A DNA stretch of 64,000 bases from Gracilaria domingensis (lineage: Eukaryota; Rhodophyta; Florideophyceae; Gracilariales; Gracilariaceae): contig VCMS01000147.1 of the NCBI GenBank assembly GCA_022539475.1, forward strand, positions 1 through 64,000, written 5' to 3'. Made by a program: the position numbers and the translations under genes. A model generated the notes under the pieces. The model did not search any database. It was not told the origin of the DNA and saw nothing but the letters and a program-made list of their open reading frames with translations. This document shows positions 21,870-32,633 of this stretch, piece by piece. Position 1 is the stretch's first letter. Each line of letters starts with the position of its first letter.

Positions 21870-21987
21870 CGCGCCGCGCCGCCGCCGCCCGCCGCCCGCC
21901 GCCCGCCGCCGCCGCCGCCGCCGCCGCCCGCCGCCCGTCGCCGCCGCCGCCCGCCGCCCGTCGCCGCCGCCGCCCGCCGCGCGCGCG
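21870..21987 (+). repeat. CCG/CGC-rich microsatellite tract
   Basis: About 118 bases made almost only of CCG, CCCG and CGTCG steps end at the ATG of the transporter gene. It probably lies in the 5' leader. Confidence 0.8.
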
Positions 21988-24900
21988 ATGAGCGTCGACG
22001 CGCTGCTGTGCGCGTACGCCGCGCTCCACCTGCTGCTGGCGCGCCCGCTGCGCCCGCCGCCGCTGCCCGCGCCGCTGCGCCCGCCGCGCGCGCACGCGCT
22101 GGCGCTGCTGGCGCTGCTGGCGCTGCTCCCGCTGGCGCTGCTGCTGGCGCTGCAGCCGGCCGCCGCGCCGCCGTACGTCGCGCTCGCGCTGCTGTGCGCG
22201 CGCGGCGCGCTCGCCGTGCCGCCGTCCGTCGCGCCGCTGCGCCTGCGCGCGCGCCTGCTGTGGCGCCCCGAGCCGCCGCTCTTCTGGCTGCTGGTGGCCG
22301 CGCGCGCCGCGCGCCGCGCCGCGCTGCCGGCCGCGCTGCCGCTGCTGGCCGCCGCCGCCGCCGCGCTCGCGCTGTACGCGCACACGCTGCGCCTGCGCGC
22401 CGCCGCGCTGGCGCGCCCGCTCTCCGTCTCCACCGCGCTCTTCCTCGCCGCGCGCGAGCGCGCGCCGCGCCGCGCCGACGCCCACGCGCCGCCGCCGCGC
22501 GCGCCGCCGCCGCTGCGCGCCGTCAGCGCGCTGTCCGCGCTCACGTTCGAGTGGGTGTCGCCGCTGGTGCGCGCCGCGTACGCGCGCCCGCTGCGCCACG
22601 CCGACGTGCCGCCGCTGCGCGCGCGGCTGGCCAGCGCTGCGAGCGCGCATCGCCTGCGCGCCGCGCGTGGCGGCGCGAGCGCGAGCGCGAGCGGCGCGGC
22701 GCGCCGCGGCTGCGCGCGGCGCTGGTGCGCGCGTTCGGGCGGCGCCTGTGCGCGGCGGCGCTGCCCAAGCTGCTGTCCGAGCTGTGCGCCATGGCCAGCC
22801 CGCTGCTGCTGCGCGCCATCATCCGCCACCTGCAGCGCGCCGCCGCGCCGCCGCGCCGCGGGCTGCGCCTCGCCGCCGCGCTGCTTGCGCTCAACGTGGG
22901 CGCCACCGTGCTGGCGCAGCAGTTCTTCCTGCGCGCGTACGAGCTCAAGACGCGCGTGCTCGGCGCGCTGGTGCACTCCGTGTTCCACAAGACGCTGCGG
23001 CTGTCGCCGCCGGCGCGCGCGCGCTTCGAGTCGGGGCGCATCCAGAACCTCATGGCCACCGACTGCGCCGCCGTGTCCGCCGCCGCGCTGCTTGTGCACG
23101 ACCTGTGGGCGTCCGTGCTGCAGCTGTGCGTCACGCTCGTGCTGCTGGTGCGCCTGCTGGGCTACATCCCCACCCTCTCCACGCTCGCGCTCGTGCTGCT
23201 GGCCGTCCCCGTGCAGTCGTACATGGTCACACGCTCCACGGCGCTCACCAAGGCGGTGAGCCGCCGCACGGACGCGCGCGTCAACCTCGTCTCCGAGCTC
23301 ATCAAGGGCATCAAGCTCATCAAGCTGTACGCGTGGGAGCGCCCGTTTCTGGCGCGCATCGCGCGCATTCGCCAGCAGGAGCTGCGCACGCTGCGCTCCG
23401 TGCAGCTGCTCAACGCCACCAACTTCGTGCTCACGTCGGCCATGTCCACCGCGCTCACCGTCGTCGCGTTTGCCAGCTACGTCGCGCTGGGCCATGCGCT
23501 GGACGCCGCCGTCGTGTTTCCCGCCATTGCGCTGTTCGACATTCTGTGGCCCGCGCTGCTGTTCTTTCCGAGCGCCATCGTCAATCTGTCCAAGACTGTG
23601 TCATCGCTGTCGCGCGTGCAGCACTTTCTCAGCGCCGACGAGATTGTCCCTATTGCTGATGACCAACATGGCGAGCAGCGCGTGCTTCCACCTTCTTCGC
23701 CCCACACGGCGTACGAGTTCAGCGACGCGGTGTTCAGGTGGGGGAGCACCGATGCCTCCGCCTGTCTTCGCGTCGGGTCGTTTTCCATCCCGCGGGGCTC
23801 GCTCGTGGCCGTGGTCGGCTCCACGGCCGGCGGCAAGAGCACGCTCATCGCGGGCATGCTCGGCGAGCTGCACGTCTCATCGGGCCAGTTCTTCGCGCAT
23901 CCGTCCGGAAACGTCTCGTACTGCCCGCAGATTGCGTTCATTGTAAACGACACGCTTCGCGACAACATCCTGTTCGGAAAGCTGTACGACAAACAGCTGT
24001 ACGAAAACACCATATCCGTGTGCTGTCTGCTTCCCGACTTGAGCGCGCTTCCTGCCGGCGACGCCACCGAGATTGGCAGCCGCGGCGTGAATCTGTCCGG
24101 AGGTCAGCGCGCGAGGGTGGCTCTGGCGCGTGCAGTGTACAGCGAGCCCGACATATGCCTCATGGATGATCCGCTCAGCGCGATTGATGCCAACGTCGGC
24201 CGCCATTTGTTCGAGAGGTGTATTGTGTCGCAGTTGCGAGGCAAGACCAGGATTCTGGCTACAAACCACCTGCACATAGCAACCAACCAACATGTCGACA
24301 TGGTAATCGTCGTGGACGGCGGACGTGTTGTGGAGGCAGGACGCAGGGCAGAACTCTTGCAAAACGACAGCTCCGAGTTTTCAAAGCTTCTGCTCAAGTC
24401 CGGAGCCACACCACCTGGAAGCCGGGTACATAAGGCTGTTGCAAGCGATGTCTCACTCGCAAAAGCGCCTCACAGTTGCACTGAAGAAGGAAAAGATCAA
24501 GAGGCGAGACCACAACGCTCTGAGCGCGCTGCCCGCCACACTCCAAAGAACAGCGTGCACAACGACGAGAAACAAAAACTGTTGCACGACCCGCAGAGTA
24601 TCAACTATGGAACGCTTGAGGCTGGAAGGCTGATCGTCAAAGAAACCAAAGAGGAAGGACGCGTCAAGCCTGAGCATCTGTGGACCTATCTCTCAAGCAT
24701 GGGCCTGCTGCAGTGGGTGTTCCCGGTTGCGTTGTTTAAGATGATGGAGCTCGTGACGACGGCAGGCGTTGGCGTGTGGTTGAGTGTGTGGAGCGAGCAC
24801 TTTGACCGCGCGTCTGTTCCATGGTACATGTTCGTGTTTGTGCTTCTTGGAGCGTGCACTGTGCTTTTCGGTGGCGTTTCCATCTTTTGCATGGCATATG

Positions 24901-26594
24901 GCTCGCAGCGGGCTTCGCTAAGCATTCATCGTCGGCTAATTGTTTCAGTTTTTACGGCACCCATCAGCTTTTTCGATTCAACACCCGAGGGCCTCCTGAT
25001 GAACAGGTTCAACAGCGATATAGACCGCATCGATACGAAGCTGGCAGAGAGGACAACAAACCTTTACCGTCTGTTAGTCCTCACCGCGATAAGGTTTGGC
25101 CTTTTGGTGTGGGCAATTCCGTGGTTCATTTTGGTCATTCTAGTCGTGGGCTTCATGCTTTGGGTCATACAAGAGTACTTTCGATGCGCCACGGTTGACT
25201 TGAGGCGCTTGGAGTCGATGGCTTATAGCCCGCTCTACTCTCATTTTGCTGAGACAATTGACGGAGTGGCCACAATTCGAGCATTCAAAGACGTGCCAAG
25301 GGCGATTCACACCAACTCGAATCACACCGATCTCATGCTGAAGACCACCTTCGCAACGGCCTATACGAGGCGCTGGCTGTCGATGCGCATGAACACTGTT
25401 GGCTGTCTTCTCACCTTCGTGACGACTGTCGCACTCATGCACTCGCCATCATCAAGGGTATCACCAAGTATGAAGGGGCTTCTGCTCTCATATGTAGTGG
25501 GCGTTGTGAGGGTTATGAGGTGGATCATAAAAGGAGCAACGGATCTCGAATCTCAGTTGAGCAGTGTGGAGAGAATCTCTGAGTACAGCAGCGACTCATT
25601 CGTACGAGAGGAAGTGGACCCTTCCTCTGCTCTACCTTTGGATCATTCAGAACAGGAAGTGGACCCTTCCTCTGCTCTACCTTTGGATCATTCAGAACCA
25701 GGAAAGAATAAGCGGAACTCTTCAACACAGGAATCACCAGCTGCAATGAGTTTAACACAACAACCGCCTCCTGTGAAGAAGAGTTGGCCGGACAACGGCA
25801 TTATTGCATTCGAGCGAGTCAGTATGCGGTACAGACCAACCCTGGAACCGGCACTGAAAAGAGTTACGTTCCGTATCGAAAGCGGAGAACATATCGGTAT
25901 AGTCGGTCGAACTGGTGCAGGGAAGTCTACCGTGATACAAACGCTGTTTCGATTGTACGAGCTGATCGAGGGCAGCATAAAAATTGACGGGTTGGACATA
26001 AGCCACCTTAGTCTGCATCATCTACGGTCCAAGATTGGCGTTATTCCTCAGGAACCAATATGTTTCTCTGGCACTATTCGTACAAACTTGGACATGTTGA
26101 ATTGTCATTCTGAAGCAAGCGTCCAACGGGCATTCCAATTATGCGGGCTGGCAGCCAGCATGAAGGCGGGACTTGACTTTGAAGTGAACGAAGGAGGAGA
26201 AGCTCTAAGCGTTGGGCAAAGGCAAATGATGTGTCTGGGACGAGCACTTTTACGTCAATGTAGAATTGTGGTATTGGATGAAGCGACCTCTAGTGTTTCC
26301 GCAGAGATAGATTCGCATATACAAGACACAATCCGAAAGGAAATGGATGGATGCACGGTTCTAACCGTCGCTCATCGTTTGGACACGGTCATGCGCTGTG
26401 ATCGAATCATGGTATTGCACCAGGGCAGTGTGGTAGAGTTTGGGAGGCCAAAAGATCTTCTTACTATGAAATCTCTTCTCAATGATCTTGTGGACGAGAC
26501 GGGACTGGACTCTGCCGCTCATTTGAGAAAACTCGCTGGCATCATGCCGCCAGTGCCAACAGTGTCACCCAATTTACATTCTGCTGAGAGCTAA
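21988..26594 (+). CDS. ABCC (MRP-type) ABC transporter, one frame change near the N-terminus
   Basis: Full transporter of about 1,530 residues, normal for ABCC. The ATG at 21988 opens a frame with hydrophobic N-terminal spans and ALTFEWVSPLVRAAYARPL, the conserved ABCC lead-in to the first membrane domain. Near 22655-22680, in a GAGCGC-repeat stretch, the coding signal shifts by one base; the new frame is open to 26594. NBD1 has Walker A GSTAGGKST (about 23815), signature LSGGQ (24093) and Walker B LMDDP (about 24155), with Asp in place of the catalytic Glu, usual for ABCC NBD1. NBD2 has GRTGAGKST (about 25905), LSVGQ (26206) and VVLDEATSSVSAE. It should export organic anions or conjugates, probably at the vacuolar or plasma membrane. 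GC is extreme in the first third and ordinary later. The frame change may be an assembly error. Confidence 0.9.
25611..25700 (+). repeat. Exact 45-bp tandem duplication in the transporter gene
   Basis: Units 25611-25655 and 25656-25700 differ only in the last two bases. They add 15 residues (EVDPSSALPLDHSE unit) to the linker before NBD2 and keep the frame. Confidence 0.9.
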
Positions 26595-26599
26595 GGAAA

Positions 26600-27177
26600 C
26601 TCTGGCTTTTGTTGCACGGCAGGCTACTGCTTCGTGGTGAATGATCTTTGACGTTTGTGGTGGCATGATGCACACCGCCATGTCTAGCATACCGTGCAAA
26701 TGGGCAAAACCTGAGCACGCAGAATACTCGACCAGAATGGTACCGTCGGTACGTTCATCCGGGTTTGGTTGGAGGGCATATCAATTCCAGGATCGTGAGT
26801 CGGACAGACGATGCTGCTGGCATGATCAACGGCGTGGATCCATTCCCGCTTCTCGTACAGAGAGCACCTTGGACCATTTTGCATTTGCAATTGGCTCTTA
26901 ATCAATCTACTTTATCGTGTCCTTGACAAACTAAAAGTCGTTGAGGCAGCCTTATAGCTCTATTTGGCTGTTTTCGCGCAAAGTACTCCAGAGTCACCCG
27001 CGCTTTCTCACCAAGGATTCATTGTATTGCTAATTGCTACCGCTCTTAGCTCAGTTCTTTTATAAGTTATATATCTTTCTGCACTTCTTTCTATCCCAAA
27101 GAGAACAATTCTGCACAAAGATGAGTTAGAATTGCCGGCGTGAAAGGTATGAAGAGGCTGAACAAGGTTGTAGACTA
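26600..27177. other. Spacer downstream of the transporter gene
   Basis: No gene supported. A frame of 86 codons at 26641-26901 has no features. Confidence 0.5.
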
Positions 27178-27752
27178 GTAGAAACATCGATTATAGGGTT
27201 TTTTCTAGAGTTAGCCCTCGTCCAGGTTGGTAAGTCTTTGCTTGTGCTTCGCTGTTCTCTCAAGCATGCAGCCTTAAGGTTTACGACGAGTGCCTTTTAC
27301 GTGTCGTACAGATTCCCCAAATTTGGTTTAATTTAATTAGGAGTCCCAAGGAGCACAGGCATCACTGTCAGGGCCTTTCCACATAAAGACAAGACATGCA
27401 CAATTGTCACACGTGTAATAAAAGAAATTAAAATATAATAACCTTGCGGGCCGAAAAAATAAAAACAAATCTGATAGAGTCATTTCTCAAGTGTCTCTTT
27501 GCTGTCATTGCTCAAGGAGCGAGGACAAACCGTGGACAATGGACAATTGCAGATTTGTCTATGTCTTTATGTGGAAAGGCCCTCAGGGCGCGCGTTCAAC
27601 GGGCCCCGTGGGCCAGATGTACACGTTGTGGGGGAGCACGCGCTCTCACACGCCGCTACGTGGCGCCGTGCAGCCGAACACGACGCGCGCCGGTGGCGCA
27701 CGACAGACGCACGGGCCGAAAACGCGCCACGACGCGCGTGCCGGCGCCCGTC
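27178..27752 (+). repeat. Dispersed repeat copy 1, interrupted by a MITE
   Basis: It matches 33769-34132 in the same orientation once the 212-bp insertion is removed. The right half (27586-27752) is very GC-rich and differs at one base in about 167; the left half has about six substitutions and a small CT indel. It does not begin with TG or end with CA, and no retroelement genes lie between the copies. Confidence 0.85.
27371..27582. mobile_element. 212-bp MITE with perfect terminal inverted repeats
   Basis: The ends are perfect 21-bp inverted repeats beginning GGGCCTTTCCACATAAAG. The element is flanked by a 3-bp target duplication TCA (27368-27370 and 27583-27585). The second copy of the host repeat at about 33965 has a single TCA and no insert, so it shows the empty site. 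A 3-bp TNA-type duplication and GGG ends suit the PIF/Harbinger superfamily; this is inference because no transposase is present. Confidence 0.9.
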
Positions 27753-27759
27753 TGGTTAA

Positions 27760-28240
27760 CTTTACTGCAAGTTCATTGGCTTGCTCTTACATAAGAGCAT
27801 AAGAGCTTATGTCTACTATGCTAGACATAAGAATTCGTAGTCCCGAAAGGGTTAAATGCAAATTTTGTCCCTATGTTTCAGGGTCGTAAGTGCCATTATT
27901 AGAAAGTCTTACCGTGAAGAATTATATCCTTTCCCGCGTTCGCAATTTCGTTTTTTGACTGTAATAGAAATATAAGAAAAGCGTTTGTTGTAGGTATCAG
28001 AAATTACACTTCAATTGCACTCCTAATACATTCTGGAATGTTGAAACCCTTGCTGAGTTTAATTTTACATGAAATAAAAGTTGTACAATGTACACACGTT
28101 TTATAAATATCCGGAAAATGTATTAATTATCAAATATGCGGAGTATATCTCTATATGATAACATTTTTATAAGTTATAGAAGCCAACTATTTAAAAAAAC
28201 AACTGGAGTCCCAAAAGCGATGTTCGGAGGAGCTTTGCGG
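27760..28240. other. AT-rich spacer
   Basis: No gene. A 10-bp inverted repeat CTTATGTCTA/TAGACATAAG lies near 27807-27831. Confidence 0.5.
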
Positions 28241-28246
28241 CCTTTT

Positions 28247-28270
28247 CTTTGAGAAGCAAGCTTCTCAAAG
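28247..28270. other. 11-bp palindrome overlapping the stop codon of the membrane-protein gene
   Basis: CTTTGAGAAGC and its exact reverse complement are separated by two bases. On - the TGA stop of the 28265-29662 gene sits inside the stem. A related but weaker hairpin with the same flanking CGCAAAGCTC lies at about 15806-15862. Confidence 0.65.
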
Positions 28271-29662
28271 CTCTGATGATTCATCACTATCAGCATGCAT
28301 CGATGTGGCGCTCCGCATCTCATCAGATGATGATGATTCAGAATCTTTCCCATAGTAAACAGTTTGCTCTAGCTGAAGCATGGAATCGCAACATTTCAGG
28401 GCAAATCGGTCTTTCAAAATCATTTCCAACGCCAGGGGGCCTTCCGCATAAAGAAAAAACTTGACCAGTACTCGAGCTCCAAGAACAGCGAAAAAAGCGA
28501 TTACTGTGGGCAACAGTAGCGCATTACTGCGATGCCTCTGGAAGAACACAAGATTGTTAGCGAGTCTGAACTCGGGCGGGAAAACTGAACTCTCAGCAAT
28601 CTCAAAACGCTCGGTTTCTACGAAAGTTACGTTGTCTAACATCCTGTTTCCAACATCAGCTACAAAATCGGCGTCAAATGGACCACATGTCACAGACGCA
28701 GATAGAATCTCCTGTTGCGGGAGGTTAGGAGGTATTACCCATGAAATATTGACTCCTCTTTCGACCGTGGGTGATAAGCATGGTTTCGTCATTTTCTGAA
28801 TCCCTCGTTCAAAGATTTGAACTCGATCACTGGGGGTTAAAGAATTTCTCAGTTTGTACGATTGTCTCCTGTCATACATATCCAGGGTCAAAATGGAAAT
28901 CCATCTCTTCTTTGGCACAACAATTGTGACTCCGATATCGACTGGACTTGATCTCAGAATGGCAATGAACGTTTCGTTGTTCTCAAAGTTTCTGTCATTG
29001 TCAAAAGCAATAGGAAACTGGCCGTAGCACCGAAAGAAATCAGTGATCCCAGTCTCGTCCGTTGCAAGCAGAGTCTCTGCTTCCATACAATCGGAACCTC
29101 GGATCAACCTCACGTCAGAAGTCCCGTCACTTAATCCCATGCTCATTCCACCAAAATTCACGTCGCTGAAGCGCAAGACGCGTTCAGTCTCAATACTGAG
29201 AAAGATCCCCAAGACTTGGACCCCTGGTATGATGAGCAAGAGCGAGGCATACTTAAAAGCTGCAAAGATGTAAGAAACATGAAAAGCTTGGGTGTCCGTC
29301 AAAGGTTTCTTCCGTGTAGCCCTTTTTTCTTCTAAGGGCCTCTTGATCCGCAGGCTTGGTAAGATTGATGAAATGGAGATGGAGGATACGACAGTGTATA
29401 TGTAGAAATCAGACAGTTGAATCTCTCCCCGACGCCGCTGGCCAAGGGTAATCTCTAGAACCAGTTTCGTGACTTGGTAGACCAAGCAGGTCATAGAAAC
29501 GGCAAACAACAGCTCATGAAGTAAGGGACTTCTCGGGCGCCAATTTTTAAGGCTAGTGGCAGCGTCAGCGTATGTAACGTATCCATCACGAATCATGGCT
29601 GAAGAAGATCGAAAGGGATAGTGTCGCTCGCTGCTGGGAAGAGAGAGAAGAGATAGATGCAC
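28265..29662 (-). CDS. Multi-pass membrane protein, unknown family (copy A)
   Basis: Up to 465 residues; the ATG at 29596 (MIRDGYVTYAD) may be the true start because the paralogue aligns from there. Membrane spans lie at about residues 48-70, 84-103, 133-158 and 378-402. A large loop between spans 3 and 4 carries N-glycosylation sites (NNET, NISW, NVTF) and is probably extracytoplasmic. The C-terminal tail is cytoplasmic in this model, with an acidic Ser/Asp/Glu-rich end. The layout resembles a receptor or channel-like protein, but no known motif is seen. It is transcribed away from its paralogue at 31082-32624 across a 1.4-kb spacer. Confidence 0.7.
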   Translation of the reverse strand: MHLSLLSLPSSERHYPFRSSSAMIRDGYVTYADAATSLKNWRPRSPLLHELLFAVSMTCLVYQVTKLVLEITLGQRRRGEIQLSDFYIYTVVSSISISSILPSLRIKRPLEEKRATRKKPLTDTQAFHVSYIFAAFKYASLLLIIPGVQVLGIFLSIETERVLRFSDVNFGGMSMGLSDGTSDVRLIRGSDCMEAETLLATDETGITDFFRCYGQFPIAFDNDRNFENNETFIAILRSSPVDIGVTIVVPKKRWISILTLDMYDRRQSYKLRNSLTPSDRVQIFERGIQKMTKPCLSPTVERGVNISWVIPPNLPQQEILSASVTCGPFDADFVADVGNRMLDNVTFVETERFEIAESSVFPPEFRLANNLVFFQRHRSNALLLPTVIAFFAVLGARVLVKFFLYAEGPLALEMILKDRFALKCCDSMLQLEQTVYYGKDSESSSSDEMRSATSMHADSDESSEL

Positions 29663-29664
29663 TG

Positions 29665-31080
29665 TGAAGCTGGGATGACCTTTACATTATTGAAGTTCTG
29701 AGTTACGCACAAATGAGTATTCAAGGATTTCTACTCATGACCTTCAGTTGGTGAAGCGGACAAGTTGTGAAAGCTGAATTTCATTGCTGCTACAATCTCC
29801 TCACCCTGTCTCCTCCTGCTCCTCACCCTCTGTGTCTCGCAAAATATAGCCTGCAAGTACTGAGCTATGGAATGGAAGGTGCTCATTAAACGCCTTAAAA
29901 GTTTTGGCCTGTGGGGGGGCTAGGTTATTGTTTTCAATTGCTAACAATTGCTAACAATGCCATCTCACAAAGGAATCGCCGATGAGTATCTTTGCGCTTG
30001 TACAATATCTACTACGCTACGTGGTATCTAGGAACGACTAATGACATGGTGTCAGAAGGTGTGTTCATGTATGGCAAAGGTTCCATAAACAAGGACTCCC
30101 AGGGTTGAGTGGGGACTTGTTATCTTGTATAGTTGTGTAAGAGGGTTACTATTGAATGCAATAGAAGTGCAGCTGGCGGACAAACCAGAGAGATTCAGAG
30201 CTCCGGTCACTGGCTCACTTCTTCAAGGGAAATTTTACTGTCTCTTTCTGAAAAGTACAAAGGCTCGTGCTAACATTGAACGACCGTTTTGAATCGGTAG
30301 CGAAGTAGAAGATTAGCACCTCTGGCAAATCTGATTATGAAATGAAGGTACTTCAGCAAACAAACGTTCCCTTACATCCCTCGGACGAGGTGAGCCGTGC
30401 TACACACAACAGTCGTGGCCATGGGAAACATCAGGTTTCCGCGATGATCAATAATCTGTCCAACACAGCTTGATTCAGATAATCTGCGATGCCTTTTTTA
30501 AAAATAATGATGACCACCAGTCTGCCATTCATCGTATTGCGTGCTTACGGCCATTCATGAAATACTGTACGTGGCAGCTGATAGCCGAAATTGCGAATTG
30601 CGCTGAGACGCGATTTTCGGATCGACACTTCATGACCATATGTTCGAGCATTCAGCAACTCACGGTCTAATATACGATGACCGTTCAATCTCAGCGTAAG
30701 CATCAATTCCGCGCCCGCAAGCGGCCTTCTTCCAGATTGCTGGCTCTGACAAAATCTCCTGTTGCTATTCCGTAAGGAAGAAATCCTCCTCAAACGCCAT
30801 CAACCTCAAATAGAAGAAGAAACGTTTTTAACATACGGAAGTAAGGTTCTAAAAAGAATCTTCAGAATCCAAGGTGCTGCTCACAGTTATTGCCTGTGCC
30901 AGAGGGTTTGTTCTTTTTTGAAAATATAGTAGACCCTGCCTGTAGAAGAACTCGGTTCCCCCTGCCTGCTGACTCAACATTAAAGGAAATGAAGCTTCAG
31001 CTGTGGTGAGGCTTGATTTCCTTTACTGTTCATGCTTATGACCTCTGTCGTCAACAAAAACGACAGTATAAGCAGTTCCA
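29665..31080. other. Shared upstream region of the divergent membrane-protein pair
   Basis: No gene seen. Only short frames without motifs. It presumably holds both promoters, but I cannot point to a convincing TATA box. Confidence 0.5.
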
Positions 31081-31081
31081 T

Positions 31082-32624
31082 ATGCAACGTCCAACGTTAC
31101 AATCTTCCGAGGAGGCTTGGCCAAAAGGTACGGCTAGAAATGCTTCTCATGTACGTGTAGTTACCGTGGGGCAGGATAAAATGCCCAGTCCAAGGAAGTT
31201 TCAAATCAAACTACGAAGCTTGAAGAATTTTACGTGTTGTGAATGCGCCTTCAGCAACATAATGATTCGAAACAATAAGCTCTATTACTCAGCGGTTGAA
31301 GTACCTTGGTATTCTTTCGAAATCTCTCGCACATCCTTGGGCTCTTTTGTAGCTTCAGTGTTAATCACCTTGATTTCGTACCAAACAGCTGCTATTCTTT
31401 TTGACGTTGTACTGGGTTTGGAAAAGCGCCATCAAGCTCCATTGTAATCCTCACAAGTACCTATCTTCTCCACTATCCATCCTAAATAGTCTTCTCAGGA
31501 AAGATTGGCTCACACGTCTTTACTATGGAGGCGATATTCCTGAACACACCGCCATTTCCCGAGATCCAGAACGTGTTAAGGCCAAGACAGTTCTCGTGAT
31601 TCTACTTCTTCTCACAGCCACGCCCCTGATCGATATTGTTCTTTTGGCTCTTGCATTGTCCAGAACACAAGCTTTGGATCTTGATCAGGCAGGATTCGGA
31701 GCTGTGCGCTTTGGTGTGGCTGACCCGGCTGATGCTCTCGAAACAACTCCGTATCTGTCTCTTTGCCGAACAGTTTCGTTTGAGGAGAGACCCAATGATG
31801 TGCTGCAAGCTTCGTTTCGATTGTGTGAAAGTCCAATACTGCCAGAAGATGAAGCTCAGAATGTTACTGGCGTGGAAATTACGATGGGACAGGACTATTC
31901 GGTGACTACGAGAGTTATATTCCAGGGTTTGGTTATGTTGGGAGTAAAGTGGGCACGTCTTCAGGCCGAGGAAGGCGATTTTTGGGTTAGGGGAGATCTT
32001 ACAGAAAACTCCTCTGCCCTGCTTGTCCAAACTGCTCTTGAACAGTTTTCGGAATATTGTGGGGAAACGAACGTTCTTGGTCCTGTCCCAGCAAAGAGGA
32101 ATGAGCAATTTGGCTCAGAAAAACGGTTGGTTGAATCAGTCGGAATCGCTTGCGACAATGCATCAACGACACCTGATCTGAAGAATCAAATCACTACGAA
32201 TATTACAATTGCCTTGAGGCAGAGAATGACATTGGTGAGTTCAGACCAGCTATTGTTGCGAAGTGAGTCAGACTTGAGCAGCAATTTCTCTGAACAGAGG
32301 GATATCGTCCTTCTGAAAAGGACCGAGAAGAATGCGTCCTTGTTTGCTCTCATAGTTGCTGCTCTTTTGCTTCTTTTGGTTCGAGTGATCGTACGAACAA
32401 CTCTCGCAAGCGATGTGGAAGAAGGACTGCACAAGTTCATCAGGGATCAGCTCCCAGTGCCGCGGCAGACGTCGCTATTACGAGCTGGTGAGGAAAAGCT
32501 CTCCTTCCGAGTGAAATACCAGGTGGGGGAACTCGGGTACTATGGTGTGGCGCAAGAAGGCTTGCCTGAGACAGACATCTTTGAAGGTGGCGTTGTAGGA
32601 AGCGACGATAGAGCCATCTCTTGA
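31082..32624 (+). pseudogene. Multi-pass membrane protein, unknown family (copy B), one frame change
   Basis: Divergent paralogue of the 28265-29662 gene. The first part, from the ATG at 31082 (or 31181, MPSPRKF), has a span SLGSFVASVLITLISYQTAA aligned with span 1 of copy A. Near 31440 the frame shifts by one base, without usable splice sites, and stays open to 32624. The second part has spans VLVILLLLTATPLIDIVLLAL and LFALIVAALLLLLVRVIV. Between them is a loop with several N-glycosylation sites (NVTG, NSSA, NAST, NITI, NFSE). The similarity covers the segments just before and after each span. It is either a recent pseudogene or a case of an assembly indel. Confidence 0.6.
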
Positions 32625-32633
32625 TAGAGTTAT

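Noticed and set aside
21394-23495. Long Arg/Ala-rich open frames on both strands over the start of the transporter gene
   Set aside because: GC-rich DNA has few stop codons. Only the frame with ABCC motifs is coding; the others are Arg/Gln/Ala-rich shadows.
22667-23659. 330-codon frame on + rich in Arg, Ala and His
   Set aside because: Shadow of the transporter gene in another frame.
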